Assembly (NCBI GenBank): GCA_937910695.1
Contig: CALEMW010000068.1
Location: 33,243-97,242, forward strand
DNA length: 64,000 nucleotides
Source: an uncultured bacterium
GTDB taxonomy: Bacteria > Krumholzibacteriota > Krumholzibacteriia > LZORAL124-64-63
Direction: 5' to 3'
The notes under the pieces: generated by a model
What the model saw: only the letters and a program-made list of their open reading frames with translations
Told to the model about the DNA's origin: nothing
Database searches by the model: none
Part shown: positions 39,403-46,755 of the stretch, piece by piece
Layout: the number at the start of each line of letters is the position of its first letter
How positions within the stretch are numbered: position 1 is the first letter of the stretch
Program-made: the position numbers and the translations under genes

Positions 39403-40023
39403 CTACTGCTGGTCCTGCGCGCCGTTGCTGCCGTCGTGCCAGGTGCCGCCCGGAACCCCGTCCATCTCGGACAGGGTGAGTCCAGACTGCTTGCCCGACA
39501 CCTTCAACTCCAGCCTCTTCTGCTGGAGTGTCAGGTCGGTCATCTCGGCCTGGGCAGCCGTGGCGATCTTGCTGCTCTCCGCCACCTGGTTGAGGCAGGA
39601 CTCGACGGCGTCAGCCGCCACCGTGAGGGTGCCCTCGAGACCGTCCACCCGCTGGGCCAGGGAGGACAGGCTGGACAGGGCGCCCAAGGAGGTGGCCAGG
39701 GCCTCCTCCTGCGGGGAGGAGCCGGGAGAGGATTGCTCCTGCTCCTGGGGCAGGACGAGATCGCGGGCGATCTCCCGACCCTCCTCGATCCCGTTCGCCA
39801 CCCAGCTGATGAAGGTGGGGACCTGCTGGGGCAGGAAGGCGAACAAGCTCTTGAGGCCCTGGTGGAGAACCGTACCGGCCTCAGCCTTGGCGATCTGTAG
39901 CTTCGCGCGGGCCGCACGAACTGCCTTGGAGCGTTTGCTCCCCTTCTCTACTGCGGCCACACCTTTCCCCTGTGGGGGCGTGCTCGTGGTGGCCTTCCGA
40001 ACACTAACTCGCTTGGTGTTCAT
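39403..40023 (-). CDS. Hypothetical protein, 206 aa, near-leaderless start
   Basis: Start at the ATG at 40023 (MNTKRVSVRKATTS), 6 nt after the ATAAG of its promoter and with no ribosome-binding site. Basic N-terminus, a hydrophobic segment (LFAFLPQQVPTFISWV), and a long C-terminal coiled coil (LSSLAQRVDGLEGTLTVAAD, ATAAQAEMTDLTLQQKRLEL). Function unknown. Confidence 0.6.
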   Translation of the reverse strand: MNTKRVSVRKATTSTPPQGKGVAAVEKGSKRSKAVRAARAKLQIAKAEAGTVLHQGLKSLFAFLPQQVPTFISWVANGIEEGREIARDLVLPQEQEQSSPGSSPQEEALATSLGALSSLSSLAQRVDGLEGTLTVAADAVESCLNQVAESSKIATAAQAEMTDLTLQQKRLELKVSGKQSGLTLSEMDGVPGGTWHDGSNGAQDQQ

Positions 40024-40029
40024 ACTGTT

Positions 40030-40057
40030 CTTATGCCCAGTGCCCTGGGGCGTTTTG
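40030..40057 (-). promoter_or_regulatory. Phage-type promoter, almost on the start codon
   Basis: Complement: GCAAAACG, spacer, GGGCATAAG, then AACAGT and the ATG. Transcription from it would begin at or beside the start codon. Confidence 0.7.
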
Positions 40058-40102
40058 CAGCTAATGGGGCCGCGGGGAGCAGCCCGCCCCCCTTGCGGGG
40101 GG

Positions 40103-40825
40103 CTAGTCCTCCAGGACGGAGGACTTGTACTGGTCCCAGTGCTCCTCCAAGAACCGGAGCTTGGCCACGCGCCGGCGGAGGGTGTCCAGGATTGGGAGGT
40201 CAGGGATCTTCTTGGTGCCGAGGAAGATGTGAATCCCCTGCACCAGCTGACCCGGGTGGGCCCCGCACTCCATTGCCCACCTGTCCGCCTCAATCTCCCG
40301 CAAGAACTCCTTCTGGAGGTTGGGGGCGAACAGGTCCAACAGGGACACCCAGAGAGGCTGGGAGACAGCCAGCTGGTTGCACTCGACGTGACCAATCTCG
40401 TGCAGTAGCAGGGCGCCAAACATCGGGGAGAGCTTCTCCCGGAAGGCCTCCTCCTTCTCAGGCGGCCCCGGCCAGAAGAAGACGACCCAGTCGGGGTCGT
40501 ACCGCTCCCCTTCCTCCGCGAACCACAACTGCTGGACGTGGGGGTTGCCCCGGTTCACCACGGTCAGCATCGGAGAGGGGTGCATCGGGTTGTAAGCCCG
40601 GCTGAACCTCTCATCCGTGATGGCTGCGATGCGGGTCTCGCCCATCCGGTAGTTCTCAATCTCAACTGGGCCAGGCTTGGACAGAGCCTTGCTCAGGGCG
40701 ATCTGCGCCTTGTACCGCCTGAGAGTGTTCGTGAAGACAGCCTTGCGCCAGGCCGCCTGCTGCGCGAGCTTCCCTACCACCAGCCGCAGCGGCGCCGGTA
40801 GTCTCGGGTAGACCGGGTAGAACAT
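40103..40825 (-). CDS. Putative zinc metallopeptidase (HEIGH), 240 aa
   Basis: Start at the ATG at 40825. FGALLLHEIGHVECNQLAVS has HExxH at 142-146, and FLREIEADRWAMECG about 35 residues later supplies the third-ligand glutamate with the E..AD pattern of M48/M56-like peptidases. No strong transmembrane segment. Single-gene unit between its own promoter and hairpins at about 40085-40105. Confidence 0.65.
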   Translation of the reverse strand: MFYPVYPRLPAPLRLVVGKLAQQAAWRKAVFTNTLRRYKAQIALSKALSKPGPVEIENYRMGETRIAAITDERFSRAYNPMHPSPMLTVVNRGNPHVQQLWFAEEGERYDPDWVVFFWPGPPEKEEAFREKLSPMFGALLLHEIGHVECNQLAVSQPLWVSLLDLFAPNLQKEFLREIEADRWAMECGAHPGQLVQGIHIFLGTKKIPDLPILDTLRRRVAKLRFLEEHWDQYKSSVLED

Positions 40826-40853
40826 TGGTATATCCTTGTGGTGGTCTACCTGT

Positions 40854-40881
40854 CTTATCCCCAGCCCCCTGAGCGGTTTGC
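40854..40881 (-). promoter_or_regulatory. Phage-type promoter
   Basis: Complement: GCAAACC, 15 nt, GATAAG. Confidence 0.7.
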
Positions 40882-40886
40882 GAAGT

Positions 40887-40920
40887 AAAAGGAGGAGCGC
40901 CGGTGAGGGCGCCCCTCCCC
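40887..40920 (-). terminator. Intrinsic terminator
   Basis: Complement: stem GGGGCGCC / GGCGCTCC, loop CTCACC, then TCCTTTTAC. Confidence 0.7.
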
Positions 40921-40941
40921 TGGTCGGGGAGACGGGAGGAT

Positions 40942-41454
40942 CTAGTGGCCGCAGTTGATGTCGCCGCAGCCCGGGCCGATGTCCAGCTGGTCGGGGTGGA
41001 CCAGGAGACCGCGGCTGGGGCAGTGAGCGCCACAGGCCCCGAGGATGTTGAAGAGCAGCTCGAAGGCCGCCTTCACCTCGCCGGCGGGGAACCACAGCGC
41101 GTAGGTGGCCTGCTGCACCACCACGCCATCCTCGCCCTGAGCCAGCAGCCACCGCTTCTTGGGCACGTAGCCCTTCCGCTGGAGGGCGGTGGGGATGACG
41201 TGCTTCTCGAAGGTCTTCACCTGCGCCGCGGACAGGCGCATGTCGATGAAGCCCTTGGCCTTGGGGTGGGGGTGCCCACCGGAGCAGGACTGGACGGTGA
41301 CCACTCCGTCCAGATTGTTGAGGCGGCGGCAGGGCGCCTCGACGTCGTAGTCCACCTTGCGCTTGTCCAGGGCGTCGGTGAACCGGGCGACGAGGTGCAC
41401 CTTCTCGTCATGGGTGAGATGTTCCCGCGCATGCGGGATCTGGAGCTTGATCAT
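40942..41454 (-). CDS. Hypothetical protein, 170 aa
   Basis: Start at the ATG at 41454 after AAGGAG. NLDGVVTVQSCSGGHPHPKA, then GFIDMRL, suggests a small alpha/beta enzyme or binding domain with a conserved SCSGGH loop; C-terminal CGAHCPS and a CGDINCGH end. Not confidently assigned. Confidence 0.55.
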   Translation of the reverse strand: MIKLQIPHAREHLTHDEKVHLVARFTDALDKRKVDYDVEAPCRRLNNLDGVVTVQSCSGGHPHPKAKGFIDMRLSAAQVKTFEKHVIPTALQRKGYVPKKRWLLAQGEDGVVVQQATYALWFPAGEVKAAFELLFNILGACGAHCPSRGLLVHPDQLDIGPGCGDINCGH

Positions 41455-41484
41455 GATCTTCTCCTTGGGTTGGGGTGTACCTCT

Positions 41485-41512
41485 CTTATCCCCAGACAGC
41501 GGAGCGGGTTGC
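41485..41512 (-). promoter_or_regulatory. Phage-type prom�oter
   Basis: Complement: GCAACCC, 15 nt, GATAAG within GGGGATAAG. Confidence 0.65.
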
Positions 41513-41778
41513 GTGATCGTCGAGCCAATCTTTTCCCACTCCTGAGAATCCGACGCGATCCTATGCCCAAACTCGCCGATCCTCTGGATGTCCAAGGACG
41601 GGGGGTGTGAAGGTGTCACGCATCCCCTTGATATCACTACGGGGGGAGGGTTGCGGGGGCTCTGTGGAATATGATCATCGAGCCCTGCTCAGGATCTCAT
41701 CCAACTTGGGTGTAAGTAGACACACCATTGTCCACTTTCATGGTACGATCTGCGGAGCAGATCGAGGGGTGGCTAAGT
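41513..41778. other. Non-coding stretch with an 8-bp palindrome
   Basis: No supported gene. The frame of the 40942 gene stays open to 41637 and reads protein-like (SLDIQRIGEFGHRIASD), perhaps a relic. CGATCTGC-GGA-GCAGATCG at 41746-41764 is a perfect 8-bp inverted repeat, operator-like. Only a 14-codon ORF follows on the complement. Confidence 0.4.
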
Positions 41779-41823
41779 TAAAACCCCGATGCTCTGGGGC
41801 CAGCCCGCCCTCTCGGGCGGGCT
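41779..41823 (-). terminator. Double-hairpin terminator
   Basis: Complement: AGCCCGCCC GAGA GGGCGGGCT, then CCCC-8 nt-GGGG TTTTAAC. Ends the gene at 41832. Confidence 0.65.
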
Positions 41824-41831
41824 TATTCCAA

Positions 41832-42116
41832 CTAGACGTTGTACACCACCGCGCACTCGCGCGGCAGTCCATCCTCGAAGTTGATGCGGACCGCCCCCTC
41901 AACGGGGCGGTCCTCCCGGATGAGGAGGACCAGGACAGTCTGGTCCCCCTCTTGGTGGTGGGGGCCCATCACCTCCACCAAGGCCTCCTCGCCGCGGGCG
42001 GCCAAGATCTGGCCGTAGAAGTAGGCGTTTGGGTCGGAGGTCACCATCAGGTTGGAGTCGGCGATGATCTCATTGATGCGGGTGATGAAGTGGGTGAAGC
42101 TCTCGCGGTTGGCCAT
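41832..42116 (-). CDS. Hypothetical protein, 94 aa
   Basis: Not recognised. Helical N-terminus (FTHFITRINEIIADSNLMV) and beta-rich remainder (TVLVLLIREDRPVEGAVRIN). AGGAGG lies ahead of the ATG at 42116; the leader from promoter 42204 is about 85 nt. Confidence 0.6.
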   Translation of the reverse strand: MANRESFTHFITRINEIIADSNLMVTSDPNAYFYGQILAARGEEALVEVMGPHHQEGDQTVLVLLIREDRPVEGAVRINFEDGLPRECAVVYNV

Positions 42117-42203
42117 GATGGCCTCCTACATGCCCCCGTGTGTGAGTAGATTGAGTCGAGGGGGCGAACATACTCGATCTACTTGTTCTTGGTGGTTACT
42201 TCT

Positions 42204-42231
42204 CTTATCCCCAAATCGTGTGCTGCTTTTG
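42204..42231 (-). promoter_or_regulatory. Phage-type promoter
   Basis: Complement: GCAAAAGC, spacer, GGGGATAAG. Confidence 0.7.
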
Positions 42232-42262
42232 CGCCGCGGGATTTTTGAGAAGGGGGACGAGC

Positions 42263-42285
42263 TAAAAGGTGTCGTGCTGACCACC
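42263..42285 (-). terminator. Intrinsic terminator
   Basis: Complement: GGTGGTC, loop, GACACC, TTTTAGC. The 42286-42399 gap upstream also holds a CCCCGGC/GCCGGGG hairpin and a 5-codon ORF (MQLIV) behind AGGAG. Confidence 0.6.
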
Positions 42286-42399
42286 CCTCCCCGGCTGCCC
42301 AGGCCGGGGTATTCAATTTTGAGACCTGCGCGGTCACGGCGCGGCCCCCTACACTATCAGTTGCATGTGTGCTCCTTTTAGTCTCTTGCGGTTTTACTT

Positions 42400-42804
42400 C
42401 TACAGATCGCAGTACCAGCAGGAGGAGCTGATGAGCTCCTCACCGCAGGTGGAGCAGTACCGCTCCCCGCCCAGCTTCTTCTCCAGACAGTCAATCGCGC
42501 GGTCCACACCGCGATGTGCCCGCTCAATATCCCTCTCCAAACGGCGGAGCTCACTGGGGGAGCTGTACCGGCGGCGAGGGGGGAAGAGCGGGGTGAGCTG
42601 GCGCAGGGGCGGGAGCGGAGGCAAGCAGCTCTCCTCCACCACCACCACCGTGCAGGGGCGGTAGCGCAGACGAGCCAGCCGGCGGGCCCTTTCGAGCCTG
42701 TCAGCCTCAATGCTCACCTCAGCGGCCACCACGGCCGCCGATCCCAGAACCTCAGCCACGGCACCTGCCCCCTCCAGGACCTCATCAAACCAATTCTTTG
42801 CCAT
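42400..42804 (-). CDS. Hypothetical zinc-ribbon-tailed protein, 134 aa
   Basis: Start at the ATG at 42804, 8 nt behind AAGGAG; an ATG at 42810 is too close to that site. N-terminal alanine/valine-rich helix (GAGAVAEVLGSAAVVAAEV), proline-rich linker, charged helix (LRRLERDIERAHRGVDRAID) and C-terminal CSTC...CWYC ribbon. Not recognised. Confidence 0.6.
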   Translation of the reverse strand: MAKNWFDEVLEGAGAVAEVLGSAAVVAAEVSIEADRLERARRLARLRYRPCTVVVVEESCLPPLPPLRQLTPLFPPRRRYSSPSELRRLERDIERAHRGVDRAIDCLEKKLGGERYCSTCGEELISSSCWYCDL

Positions 42805-42835
42805 AAACATTCTCCTTGGGTTGGTGTCTGTAATT

Positions 42836-42863
42836 CTTATCACCAGCTCGGAGGGGTGATTTG
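42836..42863 (-). promoter_or_regulatory. Phage-type promoter
   Basis: Complement: GCAAATC, 16 nt, GATAAG within GGTGATAAG. Confidence 0.65.
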
Positions 42864-42901
42864 CGCCGCCGGATTTTTTTGTTGTCCTGCCCGTGACCAG
42901 G

Positions 42902-42934
42902 TTAAAAGAAGGGCCCGGGTTGATTCCCGGGCCC
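42902..42934 (-). terminator. Intrinsic terminator of the structured RNA unit
   Basis: Complement: GGGCCCGGG AATCAA CCCGGGCCC TTCTTTTAAC. Confidence 0.8.
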
Positions 42935-43230
42935 TCCAGTGTGGGCCACCACACCCAACAAGGAGAAGCCCCGTCTGTTCCTCGTCGCGCTTCCGGCTGG
43001 GGCATAGCCAGAGCGTCTAACCTCCCGGATGACAGCAGCCCATTCCGGCATTGAGAGCGGGACCTTCGGCGTGCTGCCCCGAATGCTCCACCATGAGGTC
43101 CTAGCGCCTTACGGCAACCTGGTGGCTTCGGGAGGTGTTCACCTCCATCGTGAGGAGGCTTATAGAAGGGATCACCAACAGCCCTCACCACTGAGGGGGG
43201 GCAGACGGCTAGAGCTGCTGGTGATCTATT
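42902..43230 (-). ncRNA. Putative structured non-coding RNA, about 320 nt
   Basis: Bounded by a phage-type promoter (43234) and a strong terminator (42902), with no convincing reading frame or ribosome-binding site. On the complement several hairpins are visible. CCACCAGGT...ACC-TCA-TGGTGG at about 43095-43135 encloses a GCC-GTAA-GGC stem with a GNRA loop; GGAGGTGAACACCTCC is at about 43133-43155; TTCGG-9 nt-CCGAA is at about 43065-43085. No known RNA family recognised. Confidence 0.6.
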
Positions 43231-43233
43231 TGT

Positions 43234-43261
43234 CTTATCCCAGGTTGAGCCTCGTTTTTTC
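43234..43261 (-). promoter_or_regulatory. Phage-type promoter of the RNA unit
   Basis: Complement: GAAAAAAC-like -35 block, spacer, GGGATAAG. Confidence 0.65.
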
Positions 43262-43510
43262 TCATGATGATTTCAGAGGATTTATTTTCCAGGGGATTCT
43301 CTGGAGAGGCTATTTCTGCAATTTGGGGGTGACCTCATCTCGCTAATTTGTTGAGATCACTAGGAGATCCAGAAGTTTTTTCCCAAAAATTCACCTCTGA
43401 AAGTCCAAAATGCAATCCACCCATTACGATCACCAGGCCACCACTTCAAAAGTGGCCTAATGATTTCGAGTAGTTAGGTGTAGTGTAACGTATAGTCTTA
43501 ATGTACGGAG
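43262..43510. other. AT-rich non-coding divergence region
   Basis: About 250 nt, clearly more AT-rich than the genome, with no gene on either strand. CCACTT-CAA-AAGTGG at about 43442-43460 is a small hairpin. It lies between leftward and rightward transcription units, a typical place for a replication origin or regulatory region. Confidence 0.5.
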
Positions 43511-43603
43511 AGTAGTAGATGAGTTCATTTTAAAAAGTTCGCATCGTTACTACATATATAGGTAGAGCGATGCGAACTTTTTAAAATGAACTCATCTACT
43601 ACT
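43511..43603. repeat. Perfect 36-bp inverted repeat
   Basis: Left arm 43511-43546 (AGTAGTAGATGAGTTCATTT... to GCATCG) is exactly complementary to right arm 43568-43603; the 21-nt loop (43547-43567) is AT-rich with CATATATAGG. No mismatch in 36 bp. It lies between divergent operons and could be an origin, a bidirectional block to transcription, or a recombination or resolution site. Confidence 0.95.
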
Positions 43604-43654
43604 TTAGACCTCTCTCACATAAGGGCTTACACCCTCCCTGGTTGATCGTTTCTG

Positions 43655-43682
43655 AAAATGATCGTTCTCCCTGGTGCATAAG
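43655..43682 (+). promoter_or_regulatory. Phage-type promoter, rightward
   Basis: GAAAATGA, 15 nt, CATAAG, followed by ACAGACCAACC, AAGGAG and the ATG at 43709. Confidence 0.65.
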
Positions 43683-43708
43683 ACAGACCAACCTTCAAGG
43701 AGATAGAC

Positions 43709-43987
43709 ATGAAGCGAAAAGAGATCCGTGAAGCCCAGAAGACCATCCTGACCGAACTCGACCGTCTGGTCCGTGAGCTCCAGTCCCTCAACGGTTGCGG
43801 GGGTGAGCGTGTGGACTCGGTACTGGTCACCATCCACCACAAGAAGGGCAAGAAGCGCCACGTCTCCGCCTGGGTGGACGCCGAGACCAACCATGTCCTG
43901 CTGGACATGTGGGCCCACGTGATGGGCCTGTGGGTCAAGGCGAACCACAGGCGGAACTGGTTCAAGATGTTCGGCCACAGCATGTAG
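43709..43987 (+). CDS. Hypothetical protein, 92 aa
   Basis: Not recognised. Basic helical N-terminus (IREAQKTILTELDRLVREL), central VDSVLVTIHHKKGKKRHVSA strand. Single-gene unit at the head of the rightward region. Strong promoter and terminator suggest high expression. Confidence 0.65.
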   Translation: MKRKEIREAQKTILTELDRLVRELQSLNGCGGERVDSVLVTIHHKKGKKRHVSAWVDAETNHVLLDMWAHVMGLWVKANHRRNWFKMFGHSM

Positions 43988-44010
43988 TGGCCCAGGCCCT
44001 ACGGGGCCGG

Positions 44011-44036
44011 GGAGGGGCTTCGGCCCCTCCTTTTTA
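44011..44036 (+). terminator. Intrinsic terminator, rightward
   Basis: GGAGGGGC TTCG GCCCCTCC TTTTTAG. Confidence 0.9.
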
Positions 44037-44041
44037 GATTT

Positions 44042-44069
44042 GCCCCCCGATCACCAACTAGGCTACGAT
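44042..44069 (+). promoter_or_regulatory. Possible host sigma-70-type promoter
   Basis: TTGCCC-type -35 and GGCTACGAT -10 directly after the terminator; the same GGCTACRATG ending recurs at 56926. Weak evidence. Confidence 0.3.
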
Positions 44070-44100
44070 GATCAAGACGCATGATAGAGACGCTGCCGCC

Positions 44101-44128
44101 CGAAGAATCTCCATTTCATCGGGATAAG
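44101..44128 (+). promoter_or_regulatory. Phage-type promoter of the kinase operon
   Basis: CGAAGAA, 15 nt, GATAAG within GGGATAAG; ATG at 44156 behind CTGGAGG. Confidence 0.6.
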
Positions 44129-44155
44129 GCTTTCAGATATTAACTGGAGGATTGA

Positions 44156-45415
44156 ATGAGACACATTGTTGCCCTCGAGGGCCCCATGGGTGCCGGGAAG
44201 AGCGAGGCGGGGAAGCAGCTCGTGAAGAGAATCCCCGGCTCTGTCCTTTTGCCTGAGCCCGTTGACCCGCAGCTCTTGCAGCTGCTCTACGAAGATCCGA
44301 AGACATGGGCGGGACCCTTCCAGGTCCATGCCCTCCATGAGAGGAAGCGCACCTCCGATCTGGCCACCGCCCTGGCCAAGGCCGGATACCTGGTGTTCAT
44401 GGACCGCAGCCTGTGGGGGGACCGCGCCTTCGCGCTGACCAACTTCAGGCTGGGCAACATCCACCCGGACATGATGCGCATCTACGAGAGGAGCGTTCAC
44501 GCCATCGTGGGCAGCCTTCCGCCGCCGACCCTGCTGCTCTACTTCACGGTGACGCCGGAGACGGCCCTGAAGCGCATCAAGAGCCGCGGCCGGGGCTCTG
44601 AGGCTGGCGTCCCCCTGGAGTACCTCCAGGAGCTGTCCAAGGCCTACGACGAGCTGCTGCGAGACGTGGACAGCGCCGCCTACCCCTGGAGCCATGCGCT
44701 GAAGCTGCACCACTTCCAGTGGGACATGCCCACGGCCACCGAGGAGGGTTGGGACAACGCCGCGGCCAGCATCCTGGCTGACATCGCGCGCCGGCCCCTG
44801 CCCGACTACATGAACCACGACGTCCTGTACCCCACGGGCACCTTCCTGGATGACAAGCCCCCCATCATCTTCCACGAGGACCTCCACGGAGATGTCCACA
44901 TCGACTCCAAAGGCACCGTTACAATCCCCAACGCTACAATCTCCAAAGCGGTGGACAAGAGAGAGGCCATGCGGGCGGTGATCAAGCAGTTTGCAAAGTT
45001 ACACAGTGAGAAGCTGGGGCCTCCCCCTCCCCTGCGGGAGAGGCGGCGGGAGCAGGAGGCGTTCAACAGGATCATCGTCAGGACGCCCGGCGGCCCCACT
45101 CTGGGGGAGGTGAGGAGCTTCCGGATACTCGAGGGGGAGGTCCCGGATGAAATCTTCGAGATCGGCGGCCCGGACAACGAGGTGTACGAAGAGGATCCGG
45201 ACGATGTGGAGTTCAGGCGCGAGCAGGAGCTGCTGCGGCACCTGGAACCTCTCGAAGAATGTGAGGACGCCAACGGTCTCATCCTCACCCACTTCGATCC
45301 CCGCAACTGGAACAAGTACGCGCTGTGCGACTGCTGTGGGCGGATCATGGAGCTGGAGGATTCCCACAGCGCCGGGGAGTGCAACCTCTGCCACGCGGTG
45401 AACAAAGATGACTGA
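44156..45415 (+). CDS. Deoxynucleoside kinase-like protein with zinc-ribbon tail
   Basis: A 419-residue protein. Residues 1-200 are a dNK/thymidylate-kinase-like domain: IVALEGPMGAGKSEAGKQLV (P-loop), FMDRSLWGDRAFALTNF (the DRS motif of dNKs) and a KRIKSRGRGSEAGVPLEYLQ lid with basic residues. Family function: phosphorylation of deoxynucleosides for the salvage pathway. Residues 260-419 are an extra acidic region with a C-terminal CDCC...CNLC zinc ribbon not found in ordinary dNKs. It heads a tightly overlapping rightward operon with ThyX. Confidence 0.78.
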   Translation: MRHIVALEGPMGAGKSEAGKQLVKRIPGSVLLPEPVDPQLLQLLYEDPKTWAGPFQVHALHERKRTSDLATALAKAGYLVFMDRSLWGDRAFALTNFRLGNIHPDMMRIYERSVHAIVGSLPPPTLLLYFTVTPETALKRIKSRGRGSEAGVPLEYLQELSKAYDELLRDVDSAAYPWSHALKLHHFQWDMPTATEEGWDNAAASILADIARRPLPDYMNHDVLYPTGTFLDDKPPIIFHEDLHGDVHIDSKGTVTIPNATISKAVDKREAMRAVIKQFAKLHSEKLGPPPPLRERRREQEAFNRIIVRTPGGPTLGEVRSFRILEGEVPDEIFEIGGPDNEVYEEDPDDVEFRREQELLRHLEPLEECEDANGLILTHFDPRNWNKYALCDCCGRIMELEDSHSAGECNLCHAVNKDD

Positions 45416-45749
45416 CATCGTGGAGACGGCCCTGATGCTCTACCAGGAGCTTCTCGGCGAGAGGGGAGAAGGGGATTGGGAGGAGGCTGTCGAGAAGGGC
45501 AAGAAGGCTCTTCAGGAGTTGGGCGTGCTTGACGAGGAGGGGGAGGTCGTGGAGGAGCCCATGCAGAACTACATCGTGTTCTACGCGCCGAAGATGGGCT
45601 CCCACACCTTCACAGTGGGGGACTTCTCGGTTGAGCAGTCCCGGGAGCCTGAGATCATCTACGACTCCCAAGGCAACATCGAGGACATCAAGCACAAGCG
45701 CGGCTCGGGCCGGCTGGTCATCAAGGCCGAGCTCCCGGACAAGCCATGA
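45408..45749 (+). CDS. Hypothetical protein, 113 aa
   Basis: Not recognised. Helical acidic N-terminus (WEEAVEKGKKALQELGVLDE) and beta-rich end (SGRLVIKAELPDKP). Overlaps the kinase stop by 8 nt. Confidence 0.55.
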   Translation: MTDIVETALMLYQELLGERGEGDWEEAVEKGKKALQELGVLDEEGEVVEEPMQNYIVFYAPKMGSHTFTVGDFSVEQSREPEIIYDSQGNIEDIKHKRGSGRLVIKAELPDKP

Positions 45750-45976
45750 CCAGGGGTGCGTTCATTGAGATCAAGCTTGATGAGGTGGCGGCCTTCAACC
45801 AGGTCATGCGAGACCACCTTCCAGAAGGTGCTGAAGTCAGCAAGAAGGGGTGGCACAGCCTGTATGACACCTTCGTGATGCTGTCGAAGGTGGGTACACC
45901 ACACAAGGCCATCCTCGCTGCCCTGAAGGGGCTCACGGGCGGGTGGTGGTCAGACGAGGTGATCAAGCATGGGTAG
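45746..45976 (+). CDS. Hypothetical protein, 76 aa
   Basis: Not recognised. Small helical protein (AAFNQVMRDHLPEGAEVSKK, ILAALKGLTGGWWSD). Overlaps genes on both sides. Confidence 0.5.
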   Translation: MTRGAFIEIKLDEVAAFNQVMRDHLPEGAEVSKKGWHSLYDTFVMLSKVGTPHKAILAALKGLTGGWWSDEVIKHG

Positions 45977-46457
45977 GCGAGAGAACGCTGCGGAGTTGCT
46001 CGCCCGGGTGGGCGAAGCCTTGGTGGGCATGCACGTGATCACACAGGCCATGGGGGACTACCCCGGCGGCCTGGCTCGTGTCATCGAGTTGCGGCCTGAC
46101 CCGGAGGCACCGGACATCGTGTTCACGGTGAAGAACCCCAACTTCGAGTGCCCTCATGGTGGGGGGATGGAGATCGGGGTGCTTGATGGAGAGGACGTTG
46201 AGCTCCTCCATCTGGCCACGTCGAGGAACCTGTACTTCGCCCTGGTGGATGATGAGGGGCGGCCGTGCGTGACGATGGTGGGCAGCACCTCCATCAATGA
46301 GGAGACCGGAGAGATCTCCGGGGTGAAGGGGGCGGCGAGTATGTTCAATGGCCTGCCCCCGACGTGGTGTGAGAGGATCGTGCGCGTGTACTCCTTCTGG
46401 CCGTGGGCCGAGGCGCAGGTGATGGGGGACTTCTCCGTCATCTGGAAGCGCGCATGA
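45969..46457 (+). CDS. Hypothetical protein, 162 aa
   Basis: Not recognised. Alpha/beta (NLYFALVDDEGRPCVTMVGS) ending VMGDFSVIWKRA. In the ThyX operon. Confidence 0.55.
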   Translation: MGRRENAAELLARVGEALVGMHVITQAMGDYPGGLARVIELRPDPEAPDIVFTVKNPNFECPHGGGMEIGVLDGEDVELLHLATSRNLYFALVDDEGRPCVTMVGSTSINEETGEISGVKGAASMFNGLPPTWCERIVRVYSFWPWAEAQVMGDFSVIWKRA

Positions 46458-46651
46458 AAGATGTTGTACTTCTGGCTGCGGCCTTCGTCGCAGTATTTTT
46501 CCTGACCCTTTGCATGACCTACCGGGCTCCCCGGTGGGAGAAACACAACAGGAGACGAGATGAACGAGAACAAGAAGCCGGAGGAGAAGCTGATCATTGG
46601 TGCCGCCGCCAAGCGCCTGGCCAAGAACAACGACGTCCGGATGGACGCTGA
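46454..46651 (+). CDS. Small membrane protein, 65 aa
   Basis: ATGA overlap with the previous stop. DVVLLAAAFVAVFFLTLCMT is one transmembrane helix; the tail is basic. Its 3' half overlaps the histone-fold gene, so the C-terminal boundary is less certain. Confidence 0.45.
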   Translation: MKDVVLLAAAFVAVFFLTLCMTYRAPRWEKHNRRRDEREQEAGGEADHWCRRQAPGQEQRRPDGR

Positions 46652-46754
46652 CTTCCTCAAGAAGCTGGACGACGAGGTCAAGGACAAGATGAAGGTGGCC
46701 ATCGAGCGGGCCAAGGGCAACAAGCGCAAGACGCTCAAGCCCTGTGACCTCTAG
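46560..46754 (+). CDS. Histone-fold protein, 64 aa
   Basis: Behind AGGAG. After a short acidic/basic tail, LIIGAAAKRLAKNNDVRMDA, then DFLKKLDDEVKDKMKVAIER, ending AKGNKRKTLKPCDL, fits the archaeal/bacterial histone fold: short helix 1, loop, long helix 2, and the family's RKT(L/V)K..D motif before helix 3. The last helix is short or missing, since HMf-type histones run about 10 residues further. Possible DNA compaction or transcription role. Confidence 0.5.
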   Translation: MNENKKPEEKLIIGAAAKRLAKNNDVRMDADFLKKLDDEVKDKMKVAIERAKGNKRKTLKPCDL

Positions 46755-46755
46755 C

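Noticed and set aside
40083..40110. Hairpin near 40085-40105 as an intrinsic terminator of the HEIGH gene
   Set aside because: The stem is good (GCCCCCC/GGGGGGC) but no U-tract follows.
42400..42804. N-terminal WFDEVLEG as another copy of the DELEKI tag
   Set aside because: It lacks the KI(A/S) half and the hydrophobic spacing, so it is not counted.
44042..44069. GGCTACGATG as the main kinase-operon promoter
   Set aside because: The phage-type motif at 44101-44128 is closer to the start and stronger; kept only as a weak alternative.
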